Assembly (NCBI RefSeq): GCF_004123795.1
Contig: NZ_MSSM01000011.1
Span: 1 to 64,000, forward strand
Source of the DNA: Lacticaseibacillus chiayiensis
Lineage (GTDB): Bacteria > Bacillota > Bacilli > Lactobacillales > Lactobacillaceae
Length of the DNA stretch: 64,000 nt
Reading direction: 5' to 3'
Below are positions 8,526-16,341 of this stretch, piece by piece (positions within the stretch are counted from its first letter, which is position 1; each line of letters opens with the position of its first letter). The position numbers were made by a program, and so were the translations under genes. The notes under the pieces were generated by a model. That model was given only the letters and a program-made list of their open reading frames with translations. It had not been told where the DNA came from and ran no database searches.

Positions 8526-9314
8526 TTACTGAAGATAAAGTTCGCGCAGGTCGCGTTTTTCTGCCGGTGTGAGTTGCAAGGCCTCTTGCAGGTAATCTTT
8601 CATGCTGCCGTATTCTTCTTCGATAGTCGCCAGTGCACTGTCAAGAAAGGCGCCGGAAACGGTACCAAGGTCGCGGATATTGGCCAGTAGAGCGTCTGTT
8701 GCGCCGCGTTTACGTGCCGCAGCAAGATTCTTTTCGACCATTGGCTGAATCAGGTCGTTGGTTGCGAGATAGTCCTGCCGAATCGTGTGGCCATCAACGC
8801 CCAAAGCTGACAGTAAATAAACGGCACCCATGCCGGTACGGTCTTTTCCTGCCGTACAGTGAAACAGCACGGCTCCATTCTCGCTGTCGTTGCTTAAGAG
8901 AATGTCAAAAAAGCGACGATAGGCTTTTTGGGCAGACGGCATTTTAACAATATCAGCGTAAGTTTTGACCATATTCTCGAAACCGGCATGGGGATCGCGG
9001 GAGAAACTTTTTTGCAATGCATCAGCCTGTTCGCTGCTTTTGGTTTCGTCAGTTGGAAAAACAGGGACGAAGTGGTATTCAGCGATGTTTGGATAGCGAT
9101 CGGGCTCGACCGCTTGTTCCTCAGGTGAGCGAAAATCCACGTCGGAAATCAGTCCGTAATCAGCTAGATAATCCAAATCTGCGTCAGATAATTCACTGAG
9201 TTTTGCCGCACGAATAATTTTGTGAGATTTGATCACCTGGCCGGATTTTGTAGGATATCCACCAAGTTCGCGAAAATTTAAACCGTGTTTAATATTAAGA
9301 ACATAAGGTGCCAA
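8526..9314 (-). CDS. tyrosine/serine protein phosphatase (Y_phosphatase3 family)
   Basis: 262 residues. The CX5R active site is HCTAGKDRTG (Cys at about 151), and the N-terminal NFRELGGY motif is the hallmark of the Y_phosphatase3 / LipA-like family. Members dephosphorylate phosphotyrosine, phosphoserine or phosphoinositides. The start is best placed at TTG 9314: GGAGGA at 9322-9327 lies 7 nt before it and the protein then starts with APYVLNIKHGLNFRELGGY, the usual register. In-frame ATGs at 9362 and 9329 lack ribosome sites; the one at 9329 overlaps the GGAGGA itself. Confidence 0.88.
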   Translation of the reverse strand: MAPYVLNIKHGLNFRELGGYPTKSGQVIKSHKIIRAAKLSELSDADLDYLADYGLISDVDFRSPEEQAVEPDRYPNIAEYHFVPVFPTDETKSSEQADALQKSFSRDPHAGFENMVKTYADIVKMPSAQKAYRRFFDILLSNDSENGAVLFHCTAGKDRTGMGAVYLLSALGVDGHTIRQDYLATNDLIQPMVEKNLAAARKRGATDALLANIRDLGTVSGAFLDSALATIEEEYGSMKDYLQEALQLTPAEKRDLRELYLQ

Positions 9315-9409
9315 ATTGAATTCCTCCATCGTGAAAACGTTTGACTTCAGTATACGCGACATTGATAGTGACCGGCAACGGGTTGAAAAGTTTTCAGAAT
9401 GACTAGATA

Positions 9410-9433
9410 AAAAAAGCCGCCCGAGGACGACTC
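9410..9433 (-). terminator. putative terminator of the XRE regulator gene
   Basis: On the minus strand AGTCGTC and GGGCGGCT form a 7-bp stem with G-U pairs, followed by seven T residues. Confidence 0.5.
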
Positions 9434-9452
9434 CTAATGTAACGCAAGACGA

Positions 9453-9845
9453 CTATGCTTCCGGCTGGGAAATGATTAAGCCAGTAATGAAAGCGGCCAC
9501 GAGAGATTTGGTTCCGGAACTAAGTGGAGAACCATTGTAGGTCAAAACGGAATTGTTACCGATAAGATCTTCAATCCGAATGGTCGAACCTTCTGCAGCT
9601 GCTTTTTCTTTCTCCTGCTGTTTTGCGTACTTGTCAGGATACGCAACGCCTAACAAGTCAAGCGGATCGACATCATAGTATTCAGCGAGTTTCCGAATAC
9701 TGCGTTCGCTTGGAATTGTCTGATCGTTCTCCCATTTGGTAAAACTTGCAGGGGAAGTGTGCGTTGCTTTAGCCACTTCAACAATTGATTCGCCCCGACT
9801 CTTACGGATTTGCCGCAAGACACTGCCAACACCATTTGTAATCAT
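9453..9845 (-). CDS. XRE-family helix-turn-helix regulator
   Basis: 130 residues. The N-terminal HTH_3 domain (about 8-62) reads LRQIRKSRGESIVEVAKATHTSPASFTKWENDQTIPSERSIRKLAEYYDVD, with the helix-turn-helix around EVAKATHTSPASFTKWE. A charged helix KYAKQQEKEKAAAEG follows. The C-terminal 45 residues end in SLVAAFITGLIISQ, hydrophobic but short. The target is unknown; divergent uspA and the palindrome at 10048-10074 are candidates. The start is unsure: ATG 9845 and two GTGs at 9857 and 9854 are possible, none with a strong ribosome site. Confidence 0.8.
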   Translation of the reverse strand: MITNGVGSVLRQIRKSRGESIVEVAKATHTSPASFTKWENDQTIPSERSIRKLAEYYDVDPLDLLGVAYPDKYAKQQEKEKAAAEGSTIRIEDLIGNNSVLTYNGSPLSSGTKSLVAAFITGLIISQPEA

Positions 9846-10047
9846 AAATTTCACCACGCTTCTTTTTTCTTGTGTGACGCCGAATTCTTAAAAATTAAGA
9901 ATACGAGCTTACTCACTATAATATAGCATCATTACGTATTAAATCAATCATTGAACCGCAAAATCAAAATATATTTAAATAAATAATGATTGACGGTTCC
10001 TTGACCTGCCACGCGGACGTCTCAAGGTTGGTACTGAAGCATATTTT

Positions 10048-10074
10048 ACATGGTATGGTGATCGATTACCATGT
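10048..10074. promoter_or_regulatory. operator-like inverted repeat upstream of uspA
   Basis: ACATGGTA (10048-10055) and TACCATGT (10067-10074) are perfect 8-bp arms with an 11-nt spacer, 80 bp before the uspA start, in the 300-bp divergent gap after the XRE gene. Nothing else is recognised in that gap. Confidence 0.45.
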
Positions 10075-10153
10075 TAAGACCAAATTTATTTCTTGTATTC
10101 GTTTCCTCACCGTTCTATGCTTAAGTTAGTAAGAAAGTTAGGATGTGAGTCGA

Positions 10154-10600
10154 ATGGATCAAGAGTATGATCGCTTGCTTGTACCCGTAGATGGGTCAAA
10201 GGAAGCTGAGTTAGCTTTCAGTAAAGCTGTTAAAGTTGCAATGGCCAATCAAGCTCACCTGGATATTTTAAATGTGCTTGATACCAAGCAGTTTATTGGC
10301 AGCTATGGCGGTATGATATCCGGTGATGCGGTTTATCAGTTGACACAAGATGCGCAGGAATACTTAGAGAATCTGAAAGAACAGGCTAAAAGTACAGGAT
10401 TGACCGATATTGACATCCACATTCGTTTTGGCAACCCCAAGACGGTTATTGCCACCGACTTTCCACATGACCACCACAACGACCTAATCGTCATTGGGGC
10501 AACCGGACTGAACGCGGTCGAACGGGTGTTAGTTGGTTCGGTAACCGAATACGTCAATCGCACCGCACCATGTGATGTGCTCATCGTTAAAACTAAATAA
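10154..10600 (+). CDS. universal stress protein UspA family
   Basis: 148 residues, single Usp domain. The N-terminal strand YDRLLVPVDGSKEAELAF and the C-terminal GATGLNAVERVLVGSVTEYVNRTAPCDVLIVK carry the ATP-binding G-2x-G-9x-G-S pattern. It is therefore an ATP-binding type, expected to be cytosolic and stress induced. I prefer ATG 10154 (AGG 11 nt upstream) to the GTG at 10145. It is followed by a terminator and appears monocistronic. Confidence 0.88.
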   Translation: MDQEYDRLLVPVDGSKEAELAFSKAVKVAMANQAHLDILNVLDTKQFIGSYGGMISGDAVYQLTQDAQEYLENLKEQAKSTGLTDIDIHIRFGNPKTVIATDFPHDHHNDLIVIGATGLNAVERVLVGSVTEYVNRTAPCDVLIVKTK

Positions 10601-10611
10601 GCTTTTGGTGA

Positions 10612-10655
10612 GGTAAGTGTCGGCGATGTTAGATCGCTGGGGCTTACCTTTTTTG
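10612..10655 (+). terminator. terminator of uspA
   Basis: GGTAAG (10612) pairs with CTTACC (10643-10648), with further inner pairs GCGAT/ATCGC, followed by a T run. Confidence 0.8.
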
Positions 10656-10780
10656 GTGCAGCTCATATTTCGGAAAGCCTTACAAACAAATCCAATAGCC
10701 TGAGGGCGACTGCTGGCATTCTTGAAGATCGCGGCGTAATGTATCTATAACCAACCAACAAAGATTTGGAGGTCATTGAG

Positions 10781-11395
10781 ATGGCAGATACAAGCGATCG
10801 CACGGCACAGGCCAAGACGGAAGCAGCGTTGCGCCACTATCAGGAGCGTAAGCGCTATACGGACTGGGTTGCCAAAATGTCACCAGAATTGCGCGCTTAT
10901 CATGATCATGAATGGGGTGTGCCTGTTCATGACGATCAAAAACTATTTGAGTTGTTATCATTGGAAATCTTTCAGGCAGGTTTAAATTGGGAGCTCGTGT
11001 TACACAAGCGAGCTGCTTTTAATAATGCTTTCCATCATTTTGATATTCAGCAAGTGGCAGCGATGCATGAACAGGATGTTGAGGCATTGTTAAAACGCGC
11101 CGACATCATTCGCAACCGCATGAAAATCGAAGCAACGATTACCAACGCACGCGCTATTTTAAAAATTCAGGCCAATTATGGCAGCTTAAATGATTACTTG
11201 TGGGCCTTTGTTGACGGAAAGCCGCTGGTTAACCGTCCAAAATCACTGACGGAGATACCGACTAAGAGCGCATTATCGGTAAAGATTGCCAAAGATATGA
11301 AAAAACACGGCTTTGCCTTCGTCGGCCCGGTAATCGTGTATAATTATTTGCAAGGCGCAGGATTAATTGATGATCATATTGTTTTGGAAGACTGA
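10781..11395 (+). CDS. tag: DNA-3-methyladenine glycosylase I (Tag), cysteine-free variant
   Basis: 204 residues. It removes 3-methyladenine from alkylated DNA. The family core is clear: YHDHEWGVPVHDDQKLFELLSLEIFQAGLNW, then RADIIRNRMKIEATITNARA and KKHGFAFVGPVIVYNYLQGAGLIDDH. Compared with E. coli Tag, the zinc-snap ligands are not conserved. The N-terminal ERCGW cysteine is replaced (KRYTDWV), and the protein ends at DDHIVLED without the C-terminal cysteine; only the His of DDH remains. The chain contains no cysteine at all. It also has about 25 extra N-terminal residues. The start is ATG 10781, with GGAGGT 7 nt upstream. The DMT gene follows after 29 bp. Confidence 0.88.
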   Translation: MADTSDRTAQAKTEAALRHYQERKRYTDWVAKMSPELRAYHDHEWGVPVHDDQKLFELLSLEIFQAGLNWELVLHKRAAFNNAFHHFDIQQVAAMHEQDVEALLKRADIIRNRMKIEATITNARAILKIQANYGSLNDYLWAFVDGKPLVNRPKSLTEIPTKSALSVKIAKDMKKHGFAFVGPVIVYNYLQGAGLIDDHIVLED

Positions 11396-11424
11396 TCCAA
11401 TCAGCGCAAGAAGGGGCAAGAGCG

Positions 11425-12345
11425 TTGAAACGCATCCGCTTGTGGGGAATTTTTCTGGCCATCATGGGGTCAAGCTTTTGGGGTATTTCCGGCCCGGTAA
11501 GTGAGTCCTTGTTTGATAAAGGCATCAAGGTGTCTTGGTTAATTAGCTCGAAAATGCTGATTGCCGGTGTTGTGTTGATGGCGGTGGCCTTTTGGAAAGA
11601 TCGGTCGGCTATCATGGCACCGTGGCGCAATCGGCGTGATGCGTTGCAGCTGATTATTTTTGTGTTATTTGGCATGGTTGGCATGCAGTATATTTATTTT
11701 AAAGCCGTTGCCGTGGCAAATGCCGCAACCGCAACGATTTTACAGTATCTTTCACCAGTCGTCGTCTTGGTTTTTCTTGCGCTTAGGTTAAAGGAAAAAC
11801 CGCGTCGGATCGATTTACTGACGATTGCTGTGGCGATGCTGGGAACCGCATTGGTAGTGACCAAAGGCCGGCTGACGCACTTGGCAATTTCCCCTTCAGC
11901 TTTCTTTTGGGGCATTATGGCTGCTTTGGCCGCGGCCGCCTATACGTTATTACCGGCCGGACTTTTGCAACGTCACTCGCCAATTGTAGTGACGGCATGG
12001 GCACAGTTGCTGGGCGGTTTACTAGTTGATGCGTTTGACCCGTTTTGGAAACAAATTCCCCTTTTGGATGCGACCGGATGGGCAGGTTATTGGTTTATCG
12101 TTATTTTTGGCACAATTATCGCTTATTCGGTTTACCTTGCCAGCCTGCAATTTATTTCACCGACAGCAGCAACATTATTGGATGCGTTCGAACCGTTGGG
12201 TGCAACGCTTGTATCGGTGGTCTTCCTGCACATGCATCTAGGGTTTGCCGAGGTGCTTGGCGGTGCGCTGATTATTCTGACAGTGGCGATGATGGCGATT
12301 GTGACACCGCGTGGGCCTAAGCTGGAAAAGCCGTCCAATGAATGA
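11425..12345 (+). CDS. EamA/DMT-family transporter
   Basis: 306 residues with ten predicted membrane helices in two EamA repeats (about 8-145 and 155-295). Typical motifs are SSFWGISGPV in helix 1, KAVAVANAATATILQYLSPVVVLVF at the end of the first repeat, and LQFISPTAATLLDAFEPLGATLVS at the equivalent place of the second. The substrate is not predictable; family members export metabolites or drugs. It starts at TTG 11425, preceded by AAGGGG 9 nt upstream, and lies 29 bp after tag, suggesting co-transcription. Confidence 0.85.
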   Translation: MKRIRLWGIFLAIMGSSFWGISGPVSESLFDKGIKVSWLISSKMLIAGVVLMAVAFWKDRSAIMAPWRNRRDALQLIIFVLFGMVGMQYIYFKAVAVANAATATILQYLSPVVVLVFLALRLKEKPRRIDLLTIAVAMLGTALVVTKGRLTHLAISPSAFFWGIMAALAAAAYTLLPAGLLQRHSPIVVTAWAQLLGGLLVDAFDPFWKQIPLLDATGWAGYWFIVIFGTIIAYSVYLASLQFISPTAATLLDAFEPLGATLVSVVFLHMHLGFAEVLGGALIILTVAMMAIVTPRGPKLEKPSNE

Positions 12346-12394
12346 GCAGAATCATTTTTAAACAGTTGGGTGCTAACATCTGGTTAAACGCAAT

Positions 12395-12425
12395 CGACCC
12401 TAGAGACATTTTGCCTCTAGGGTCG
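12395..12425. terminator. hairpin after the DMT gene
   Basis: CGACCCTAGAG (12395-12405) pairs perfectly with CTCTAGGGTCG (12415-12425). No T run follows, so it may be a 3' stabiliser or a weak terminator serving both converging genes. Confidence 0.5.
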
Positions 12426-12470
12426 AACGGCCTAGTAGCGTTTGTACTGATTAGCACAGCCGCCTCAGAC

Positions 12471-12650
12471 TTAACTTGCGTGTTTGACGAGTAGATTGGG
12501 AAGTGCCTGTTGGTGTTGGTTATGACGCAGCGCTAAGATGTAGCCGTTTTTAATGCATAGACGATAAGTGACAAACAGTTGCAGTCGGATAGGGCGACCT
12601 AAATAATCAATGATTGGATACGGTGTTTGATTGCTTAGCATCATACTCAT
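12471..12650 (-). CDS. small hypothetical protein (57-59 aa)
   Basis: An open frame of 59 codons from ATG 12650, or 57 from ATG 12644, to TAA at 12471-12473. GGGAG lies directly before the first ATG and 6 nt before the second, so 12644 is the likelier start. The product begins MLSNQTPYPIIDYLGRPIRL, is basic (many Arg, His and Lys) and matches no family I know. It stands in an otherwise empty gap between the DMT gene and the next gene. Confidence 0.5.
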   Translation of the reverse strand: MSMMLSNQTPYPIIDYLGRPIRLQLFVTYRLCIKNGYILALRHNQHQQALPNLLVKHAS

Positions 12651-12765
12651 CTCCCGGCTTCATTATATAACGTGGAATGTCACAGGTTTATAACAATCCG
12701 CTACATTAGGCCGCGCGTCCATGCTATACTGGCGTATGAATTAGCAATCAAAATGGAGGCACAAT

Positions 12766-13254
12766 ATGGATCAGTTTAGTATTAGCAACTTAGCAGATTG
12801 GCTTGAAGCACACAACGATGAGCTGATGGCCAAAACCATCCAACTGGATTCTACGAAGGTATTTGCCATTGTGGATTATTTGAAAGTGCTCAAAAAGCCG
12901 GCTGAGAAATACTTGCACATGAAACAAGTCGACTATTACACAACTGAATCGGATCATAAATTAAATTTACCAGATGACCAGTCGCCGCTGACGACCACCC
13001 ATGATCGCATTATGGTCAATCACGTTGATGGATCCATTAAAGATGACCAACTGAATTTTACATATAACCACGAGCCGGTTTTCGATGGTGGTTATGCGCC
13101 TCAGCGCGATCTCAACATCGTGAAATATGGTCTGGAAGTCATCGGGGCAGTCGCAACTAGCGGCCACATCGAGACGGTCAGCAAGGCGCTGTCGCCAGAT
13201 GCTGTTCTCACGCTTGTGCTGGCAGCTAACGCGTTTGCAAATCACGAATCTTAG
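12766..13254 (+). CDS. conserved hypothetical protein
   Basis: 162 residues, acidic and soluble, with no recognised family. Predicted helices at the N-terminus (ISNLADWLEAHNDELMAK, VFAIVDYLKVLKKPAEKYL) are followed by a charged middle part and a hydrophobic C-terminus (VLTLVLAANAFA). GGAGG lies 8 nt before the ATG and TATACT about 40 bp upstream could be its -10 box. Its last four bases overlap the stop of the convergent gene at 13251. Confidence 0.6.
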   Translation: MDQFSISNLADWLEAHNDELMAKTIQLDSTKVFAIVDYLKVLKKPAEKYLHMKQVDYYTTESDHKLNLPDDQSPLTTTHDRIMVNHVDGSIKDDQLNFTYNHEPVFDGGYAPQRDLNIVKYGLEVIGAVATSGHIETVSKALSPDAVLTLVLAANAFANHES

Positions 13255-13493
13255 GACGACGCAGGTGATGCTAGCCAATCGTGGTCGGTAAGTTCATGAT
13301 ATTTTTTCGAAACCGGAACCCAGAGATGGGCTCTTAAAATAGCGCTGATGCTTTGCCAAAACGCAGGGTCGTCACGCTGTTTTTTATTCGTTGTAATGGT
13401 GATAGGAACGCCGGTTTCAGTGATGGCTTTAATGTTTGGGTAAGCAATTTTCTGCAATTGGGTGGCAATGAAGTCAGTTTGGTTAATCAACAT
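13251..13493 (-). CDS. small hypothetical protein
   Basis: 80 residues, starting MLINQTDFIATQLQKIAYP. ATG 13493 is chosen because GAAAGGAAG lies 6-8 nt upstream; upstream in-frame codons to 13559 have no ribosome site. It contains VPITITTNKKQRDDPAFWQSI and has no membrane segment or motif I recognise. Convergent with the preceding gene by a 4-bp overlap. The 180 bp between this gene and the adenosine deaminase stop hold nothing I can name. Confidence 0.5.
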   Translation of the reverse strand: MLINQTDFIATQLQKIAYPNIKAITETGVPITITTNKKQRDDPAFWQSISAILRAHLWVPVSKKYHELTDHDWLASPASS

Positions 13494-13679
13494 AAGAATC
13501 TTCCTTTCATTGTTGATAAAACCAGCATAACCAGACCTTGTGGCGATATCACGAATCAACTGGGATGAATATGGGGAAAATTGATGATGAAGTTGTGGCT
13601 TTTCCTTTAAGTAATGGTTAAGGGACTTCAGGTCTAAATTGTCGGGGTTTGTGATCTTTTAACCCGAGTATCGATTAAC

Positions 13680-14699
13680 TTACAGATAAGCCGCATAATC
13701 CTGATGTAGGCGATCGCGCAATGTTTGCTTGGCAGGTTCGGAAATGAACGCAGCGTTAATGGCGTTTAAATTGAAGGTCAAGAAGTCTGCTGCAGTGGTT
13801 TTAAAGTAGGTTTGATACAGTTCGTACTCGTGGGTCAGGGTCGTATTGGAAACAGTGCGGTTGTCAGTATTAATGGTGATAGCGGCACCGGCGGCCTTGA
13901 GAGCTCGATACGGGAACTCGTCTAGTGACCGGGCTGCTTTAGTTTGCAGGTTGCTGGTCAGGCACAGTTCGATCGTTGTGTGGGTCTGGACGATTTTTTG
14001 AATGAGGTCCGGTTGATCAAAGCAGGCAGTGGCATGACCGATTCGCGGAACGCCAAGGAAGATGGCTTCAGCAATATTTTGCGGACAGTGGCATTCGCCG
14101 GCGTGAAAAGTTAACGGAACGCCGAGCGCTTGTGCAGTTTTGATCGCCGGAGTACACACGCTGGTAGGAAAATCAGCTTCGTTGCCGGCAAAATCACCGC
14201 CGACTAGTCCGTTACCAACCAGCGCGGCATTGGCGCGGAACATCGTTTGATTATCAACATTAGGTAATTGACGCATGCCGCAGACGAGCGCTTTAGCAAC
14301 AATGTCGAATTGGTTCACGGCTTGGTGCAAACCCTCAATGACAGCTTCGGTTGCTTCACTTAAAGACAAATCACCGCTGATTGAGAACGCCGGGGCAAAT
14401 CTGATTTCAATATAGCGAACATTTTCTGCTGCTGCCTGAGCGACAACATCAAAAGCCGCCATTTGTAAAGCTTTTTTGGTCTGAAGCAGTGGGGCAACAA
14501 AGTCGAATGTTTTGAGATAATCAGCCAGGTTTTCGGAGTTGGTCGGTGCCTGAACGAGTTGGCGCAAGGCGTCATCGGATGCCGGCAAGGGTCGATTGAT
14601 CATTTTGGCGAGTTGGCGAATGCAGCTCAGCGATAATGAACCGTCAAGATGGCAGTGCAATTCCGTTTTACCTAAAGCATGTAGTGTGTCGAAGTCCAT
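13680..14699 (-). CDS. add: adenosine deaminase
   Basis: 339 residues. Converts adenosine (or deoxyadenosine) to inosine. Metal ligands and catalytic residues are visible: HCHLDGS (HxH) at residues 15-17, HAGE (His and catalytic Glu) near 200, GHA near 223, and a late Asp in NTDN near 278. The last motif reads TDNRTVS rather than the usual DDP, a variation often seen in Firmicute homologues. AAAGGAG lies 6 nt upstream. It is divergent from the nucleoside phosphorylase gene 105 bp away; the two are functionally linked in purine and pyrimidine nucleoside salvage. Confidence 0.9.
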   Translation of the reverse strand: MDFDTLHALGKTELHCHLDGSLSLSCIRQLAKMINRPLPASDDALRQLVQAPTNSENLADYLKTFDFVAPLLQTKKALQMAAFDVVAQAAAENVRYIEIRFAPAFSISGDLSLSEATEAVIEGLHQAVNQFDIVAKALVCGMRQLPNVDNQTMFRANAALVGNGLVGGDFAGNEADFPTSVCTPAIKTAQALGVPLTFHAGECHCPQNIAEAIFLGVPRIGHATACFDQPDLIQKIVQTHTTIELCLTSNLQTKAARSLDEFPYRALKAAGAAITINTDNRTVSNTTLTHEYELYQTYFKTTAADFLTFNLNAINAAFISEPAKQTLRDRLHQDYAAYL

Positions 14700-14804
14700 C
14701 GTTTTCTCCTTTGTTAAAGCCTAGAATGACTTGAGTTTAACATAGGTAGCTGTCGACGCGTTACAATAGATATAGGCAACGAATAAAGGTAAGGGTGATA
14801 AAAG

Positions 14805-16109
14805 ATGCGCATGGTCGATTTGATCACGAAGAAACGCGATCGAGGTGAGCTAACAAATGAAGAGCTGACCTGGATGATTGAACAATATACTGCCGGAACG
14901 ATTCCTGACTATCAGATGAGTGCCTTTTTGATGGCGGTTTACTTCAATGGCATGACGGATGCCGAGCGCAATCATTTTGCGTTTGCAATGTTGCATTCCG
15001 GCGATGTTCTCGATCTAAGCGAAATTCCTGGCATTAAGGTCGACAAACACAGCACCGGTGGGGTAGGAGACAAGATCAGTATTCCGTTGGCTCCGCTGGT
15101 TGCTTGCTTAGGCGTGCCCGTGCCGATGATTTCCGGTCGCGGGCTTGGCCATACCGGGGGGACGCTTGATAAGCTCGAAAGTATCCCTGGTTTCAACGTC
15201 ACCGAAACTGAGGCAGCGTTCAAAAAGCAGGTGCAAACAATTCACGAAGCGATTGTTAGCGCTAGTCGCGAAGTTGCGCCGGCGGATCGCCGGATTTATG
15301 CGCTGCGGGATGTGACAGGGACTGTGGAATCGATACCACTTATTGCCGGTTCGATCATGAGCAAAAAGCTGGCCAGTGGTACCAATGCCTTAGTTTTCGA
15401 TGTCAAAGTCGGTAACGGCGCGTTTATGAGAACTATCGAAGACGCGCGGGCCTTAGCTAAGGCATTAGTCAGCATCAGTCAAACAGCTGGCGTTAAAAGC
15501 GTTGCGCTACTGACCGACATGAATCAGCCACTGGGTGTTACGATCGGGAATAGCTTGGAAATTGCTGAATCCATTGCGGTGTTGAAAAATCGTGGGCCAC
15601 GAGATGTACATGATTTGACCGTAGCTTTAGCGGCGCAAATGCTGGTGCTAGGCGGCAAAGCTCCCAGCTTGGAAATTGCCAGTGGCTTAGCCGAAGATGC
15701 CTTGCGTGACGGGCGCGCTTTGGCTGCATTTAAGCAATTAATTCAGGCGCAAGGCGGCGATCCGGCAGTCGTTGATGATCCCCGGAAGTTGCCGCAAGCC
15801 AAGTATCGGATTCCCGTAACTGCAGATCACAGCGGCGTTGTCGACCAAATTGACACCAATGCGCTTGGTTTGGCAGCGATGCAGCTTGGTGGTGGCCGTG
15901 CCAAAAAAGATGACGTTTTGGATTTGGCAGTCGGATTGATTTTGCATAAGAAACTGGGAACACCGGTATCGAAAGGTGATACGCTTGTGATGTTGCACAC
16001 GGACACGAAAGATGTCGCCGATATTGTTGGACTAGTCCAAAAGGCTTATCACATTGGCTCCTCAGCACCGAAAAAACCGCGACTCATTCATGAAATCATT
16101 CGCCCGTGA
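14805..16109 (+). CDS. pdp: pyrimidine-nucleoside phosphorylase
   Basis: 434 residues. Phosphorolyses uridine, thymidine and deoxyuridine to base and (deoxy)ribose 1-phosphate. The thymidine-phosphorylase family signature SGRGLGHTGGTLDKLESIPG is intact, as are the phosphate-binding KHSTGGVGDK and the region TGTVESIPLIAGSIMSKKLASG. Three domains are in order: alpha (1-65, 160-185), alpha/beta, and C-terminal PYNP_C (about 345-415). AAGGGTG precedes the ATG by 8 nt. The 232 bp downstream (16110-16341) contain only the cyd promoter region; no clear terminator was found. Confidence 0.93.
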   Translation: MRMVDLITKKRDRGELTNEELTWMIEQYTAGTIPDYQMSAFLMAVYFNGMTDAERNHFAFAMLHSGDVLDLSEIPGIKVDKHSTGGVGDKISIPLAPLVACLGVPVPMISGRGLGHTGGTLDKLESIPGFNVTETEAAFKKQVQTIHEAIVSASREVAPADRRIYALRDVTGTVESIPLIAGSIMSKKLASGTNALVFDVKVGNGAFMRTIEDARALAKALVSISQTAGVKSVALLTDMNQPLGVTIGNSLEIAESIAVLKNRGPRDVHDLTVALAAQMLVLGGKAPSLEIASGLAEDALRDGRALAAFKQLIQAQGGDPAVVDDPRKLPQAKYRIPVTADHSGVVDQIDTNALGLAAMQLGGGRAKKDDVLDLAVGLILHKKLGTPVSKGDTLVMLHTDTKDVADIVGLVQKAYHIGSSAPKKPRLIHEIIRP

Positions 16110-16341
16110 CGTTTATTTTCACAAACAGATGGGTTATTTCCGCAGTCGTGAAAAAGATAGAAAAAAGAACGTCTCGGAAACGCTTGCGGACAGCCATATC
16201 GCACAATATCATAACGGGTTCGTGATTTGAAAAAATGTGAGAAGCATGATTTCCATTCTGTTTTTTGGGTTTTTGGTTTTTAAAAAATAAATATCGGGGT
16301 ATACTTAGATTGTAATGAATCTATTAAAGGAGGAGAAACAT

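Noticed and set aside
16110-16341. Rex operator before cydABCD
   Set aside because: Only half-site-like TTCACAA and TGTGAG strings occur, not a TTGTGAA-N4-TTCACAA pair.
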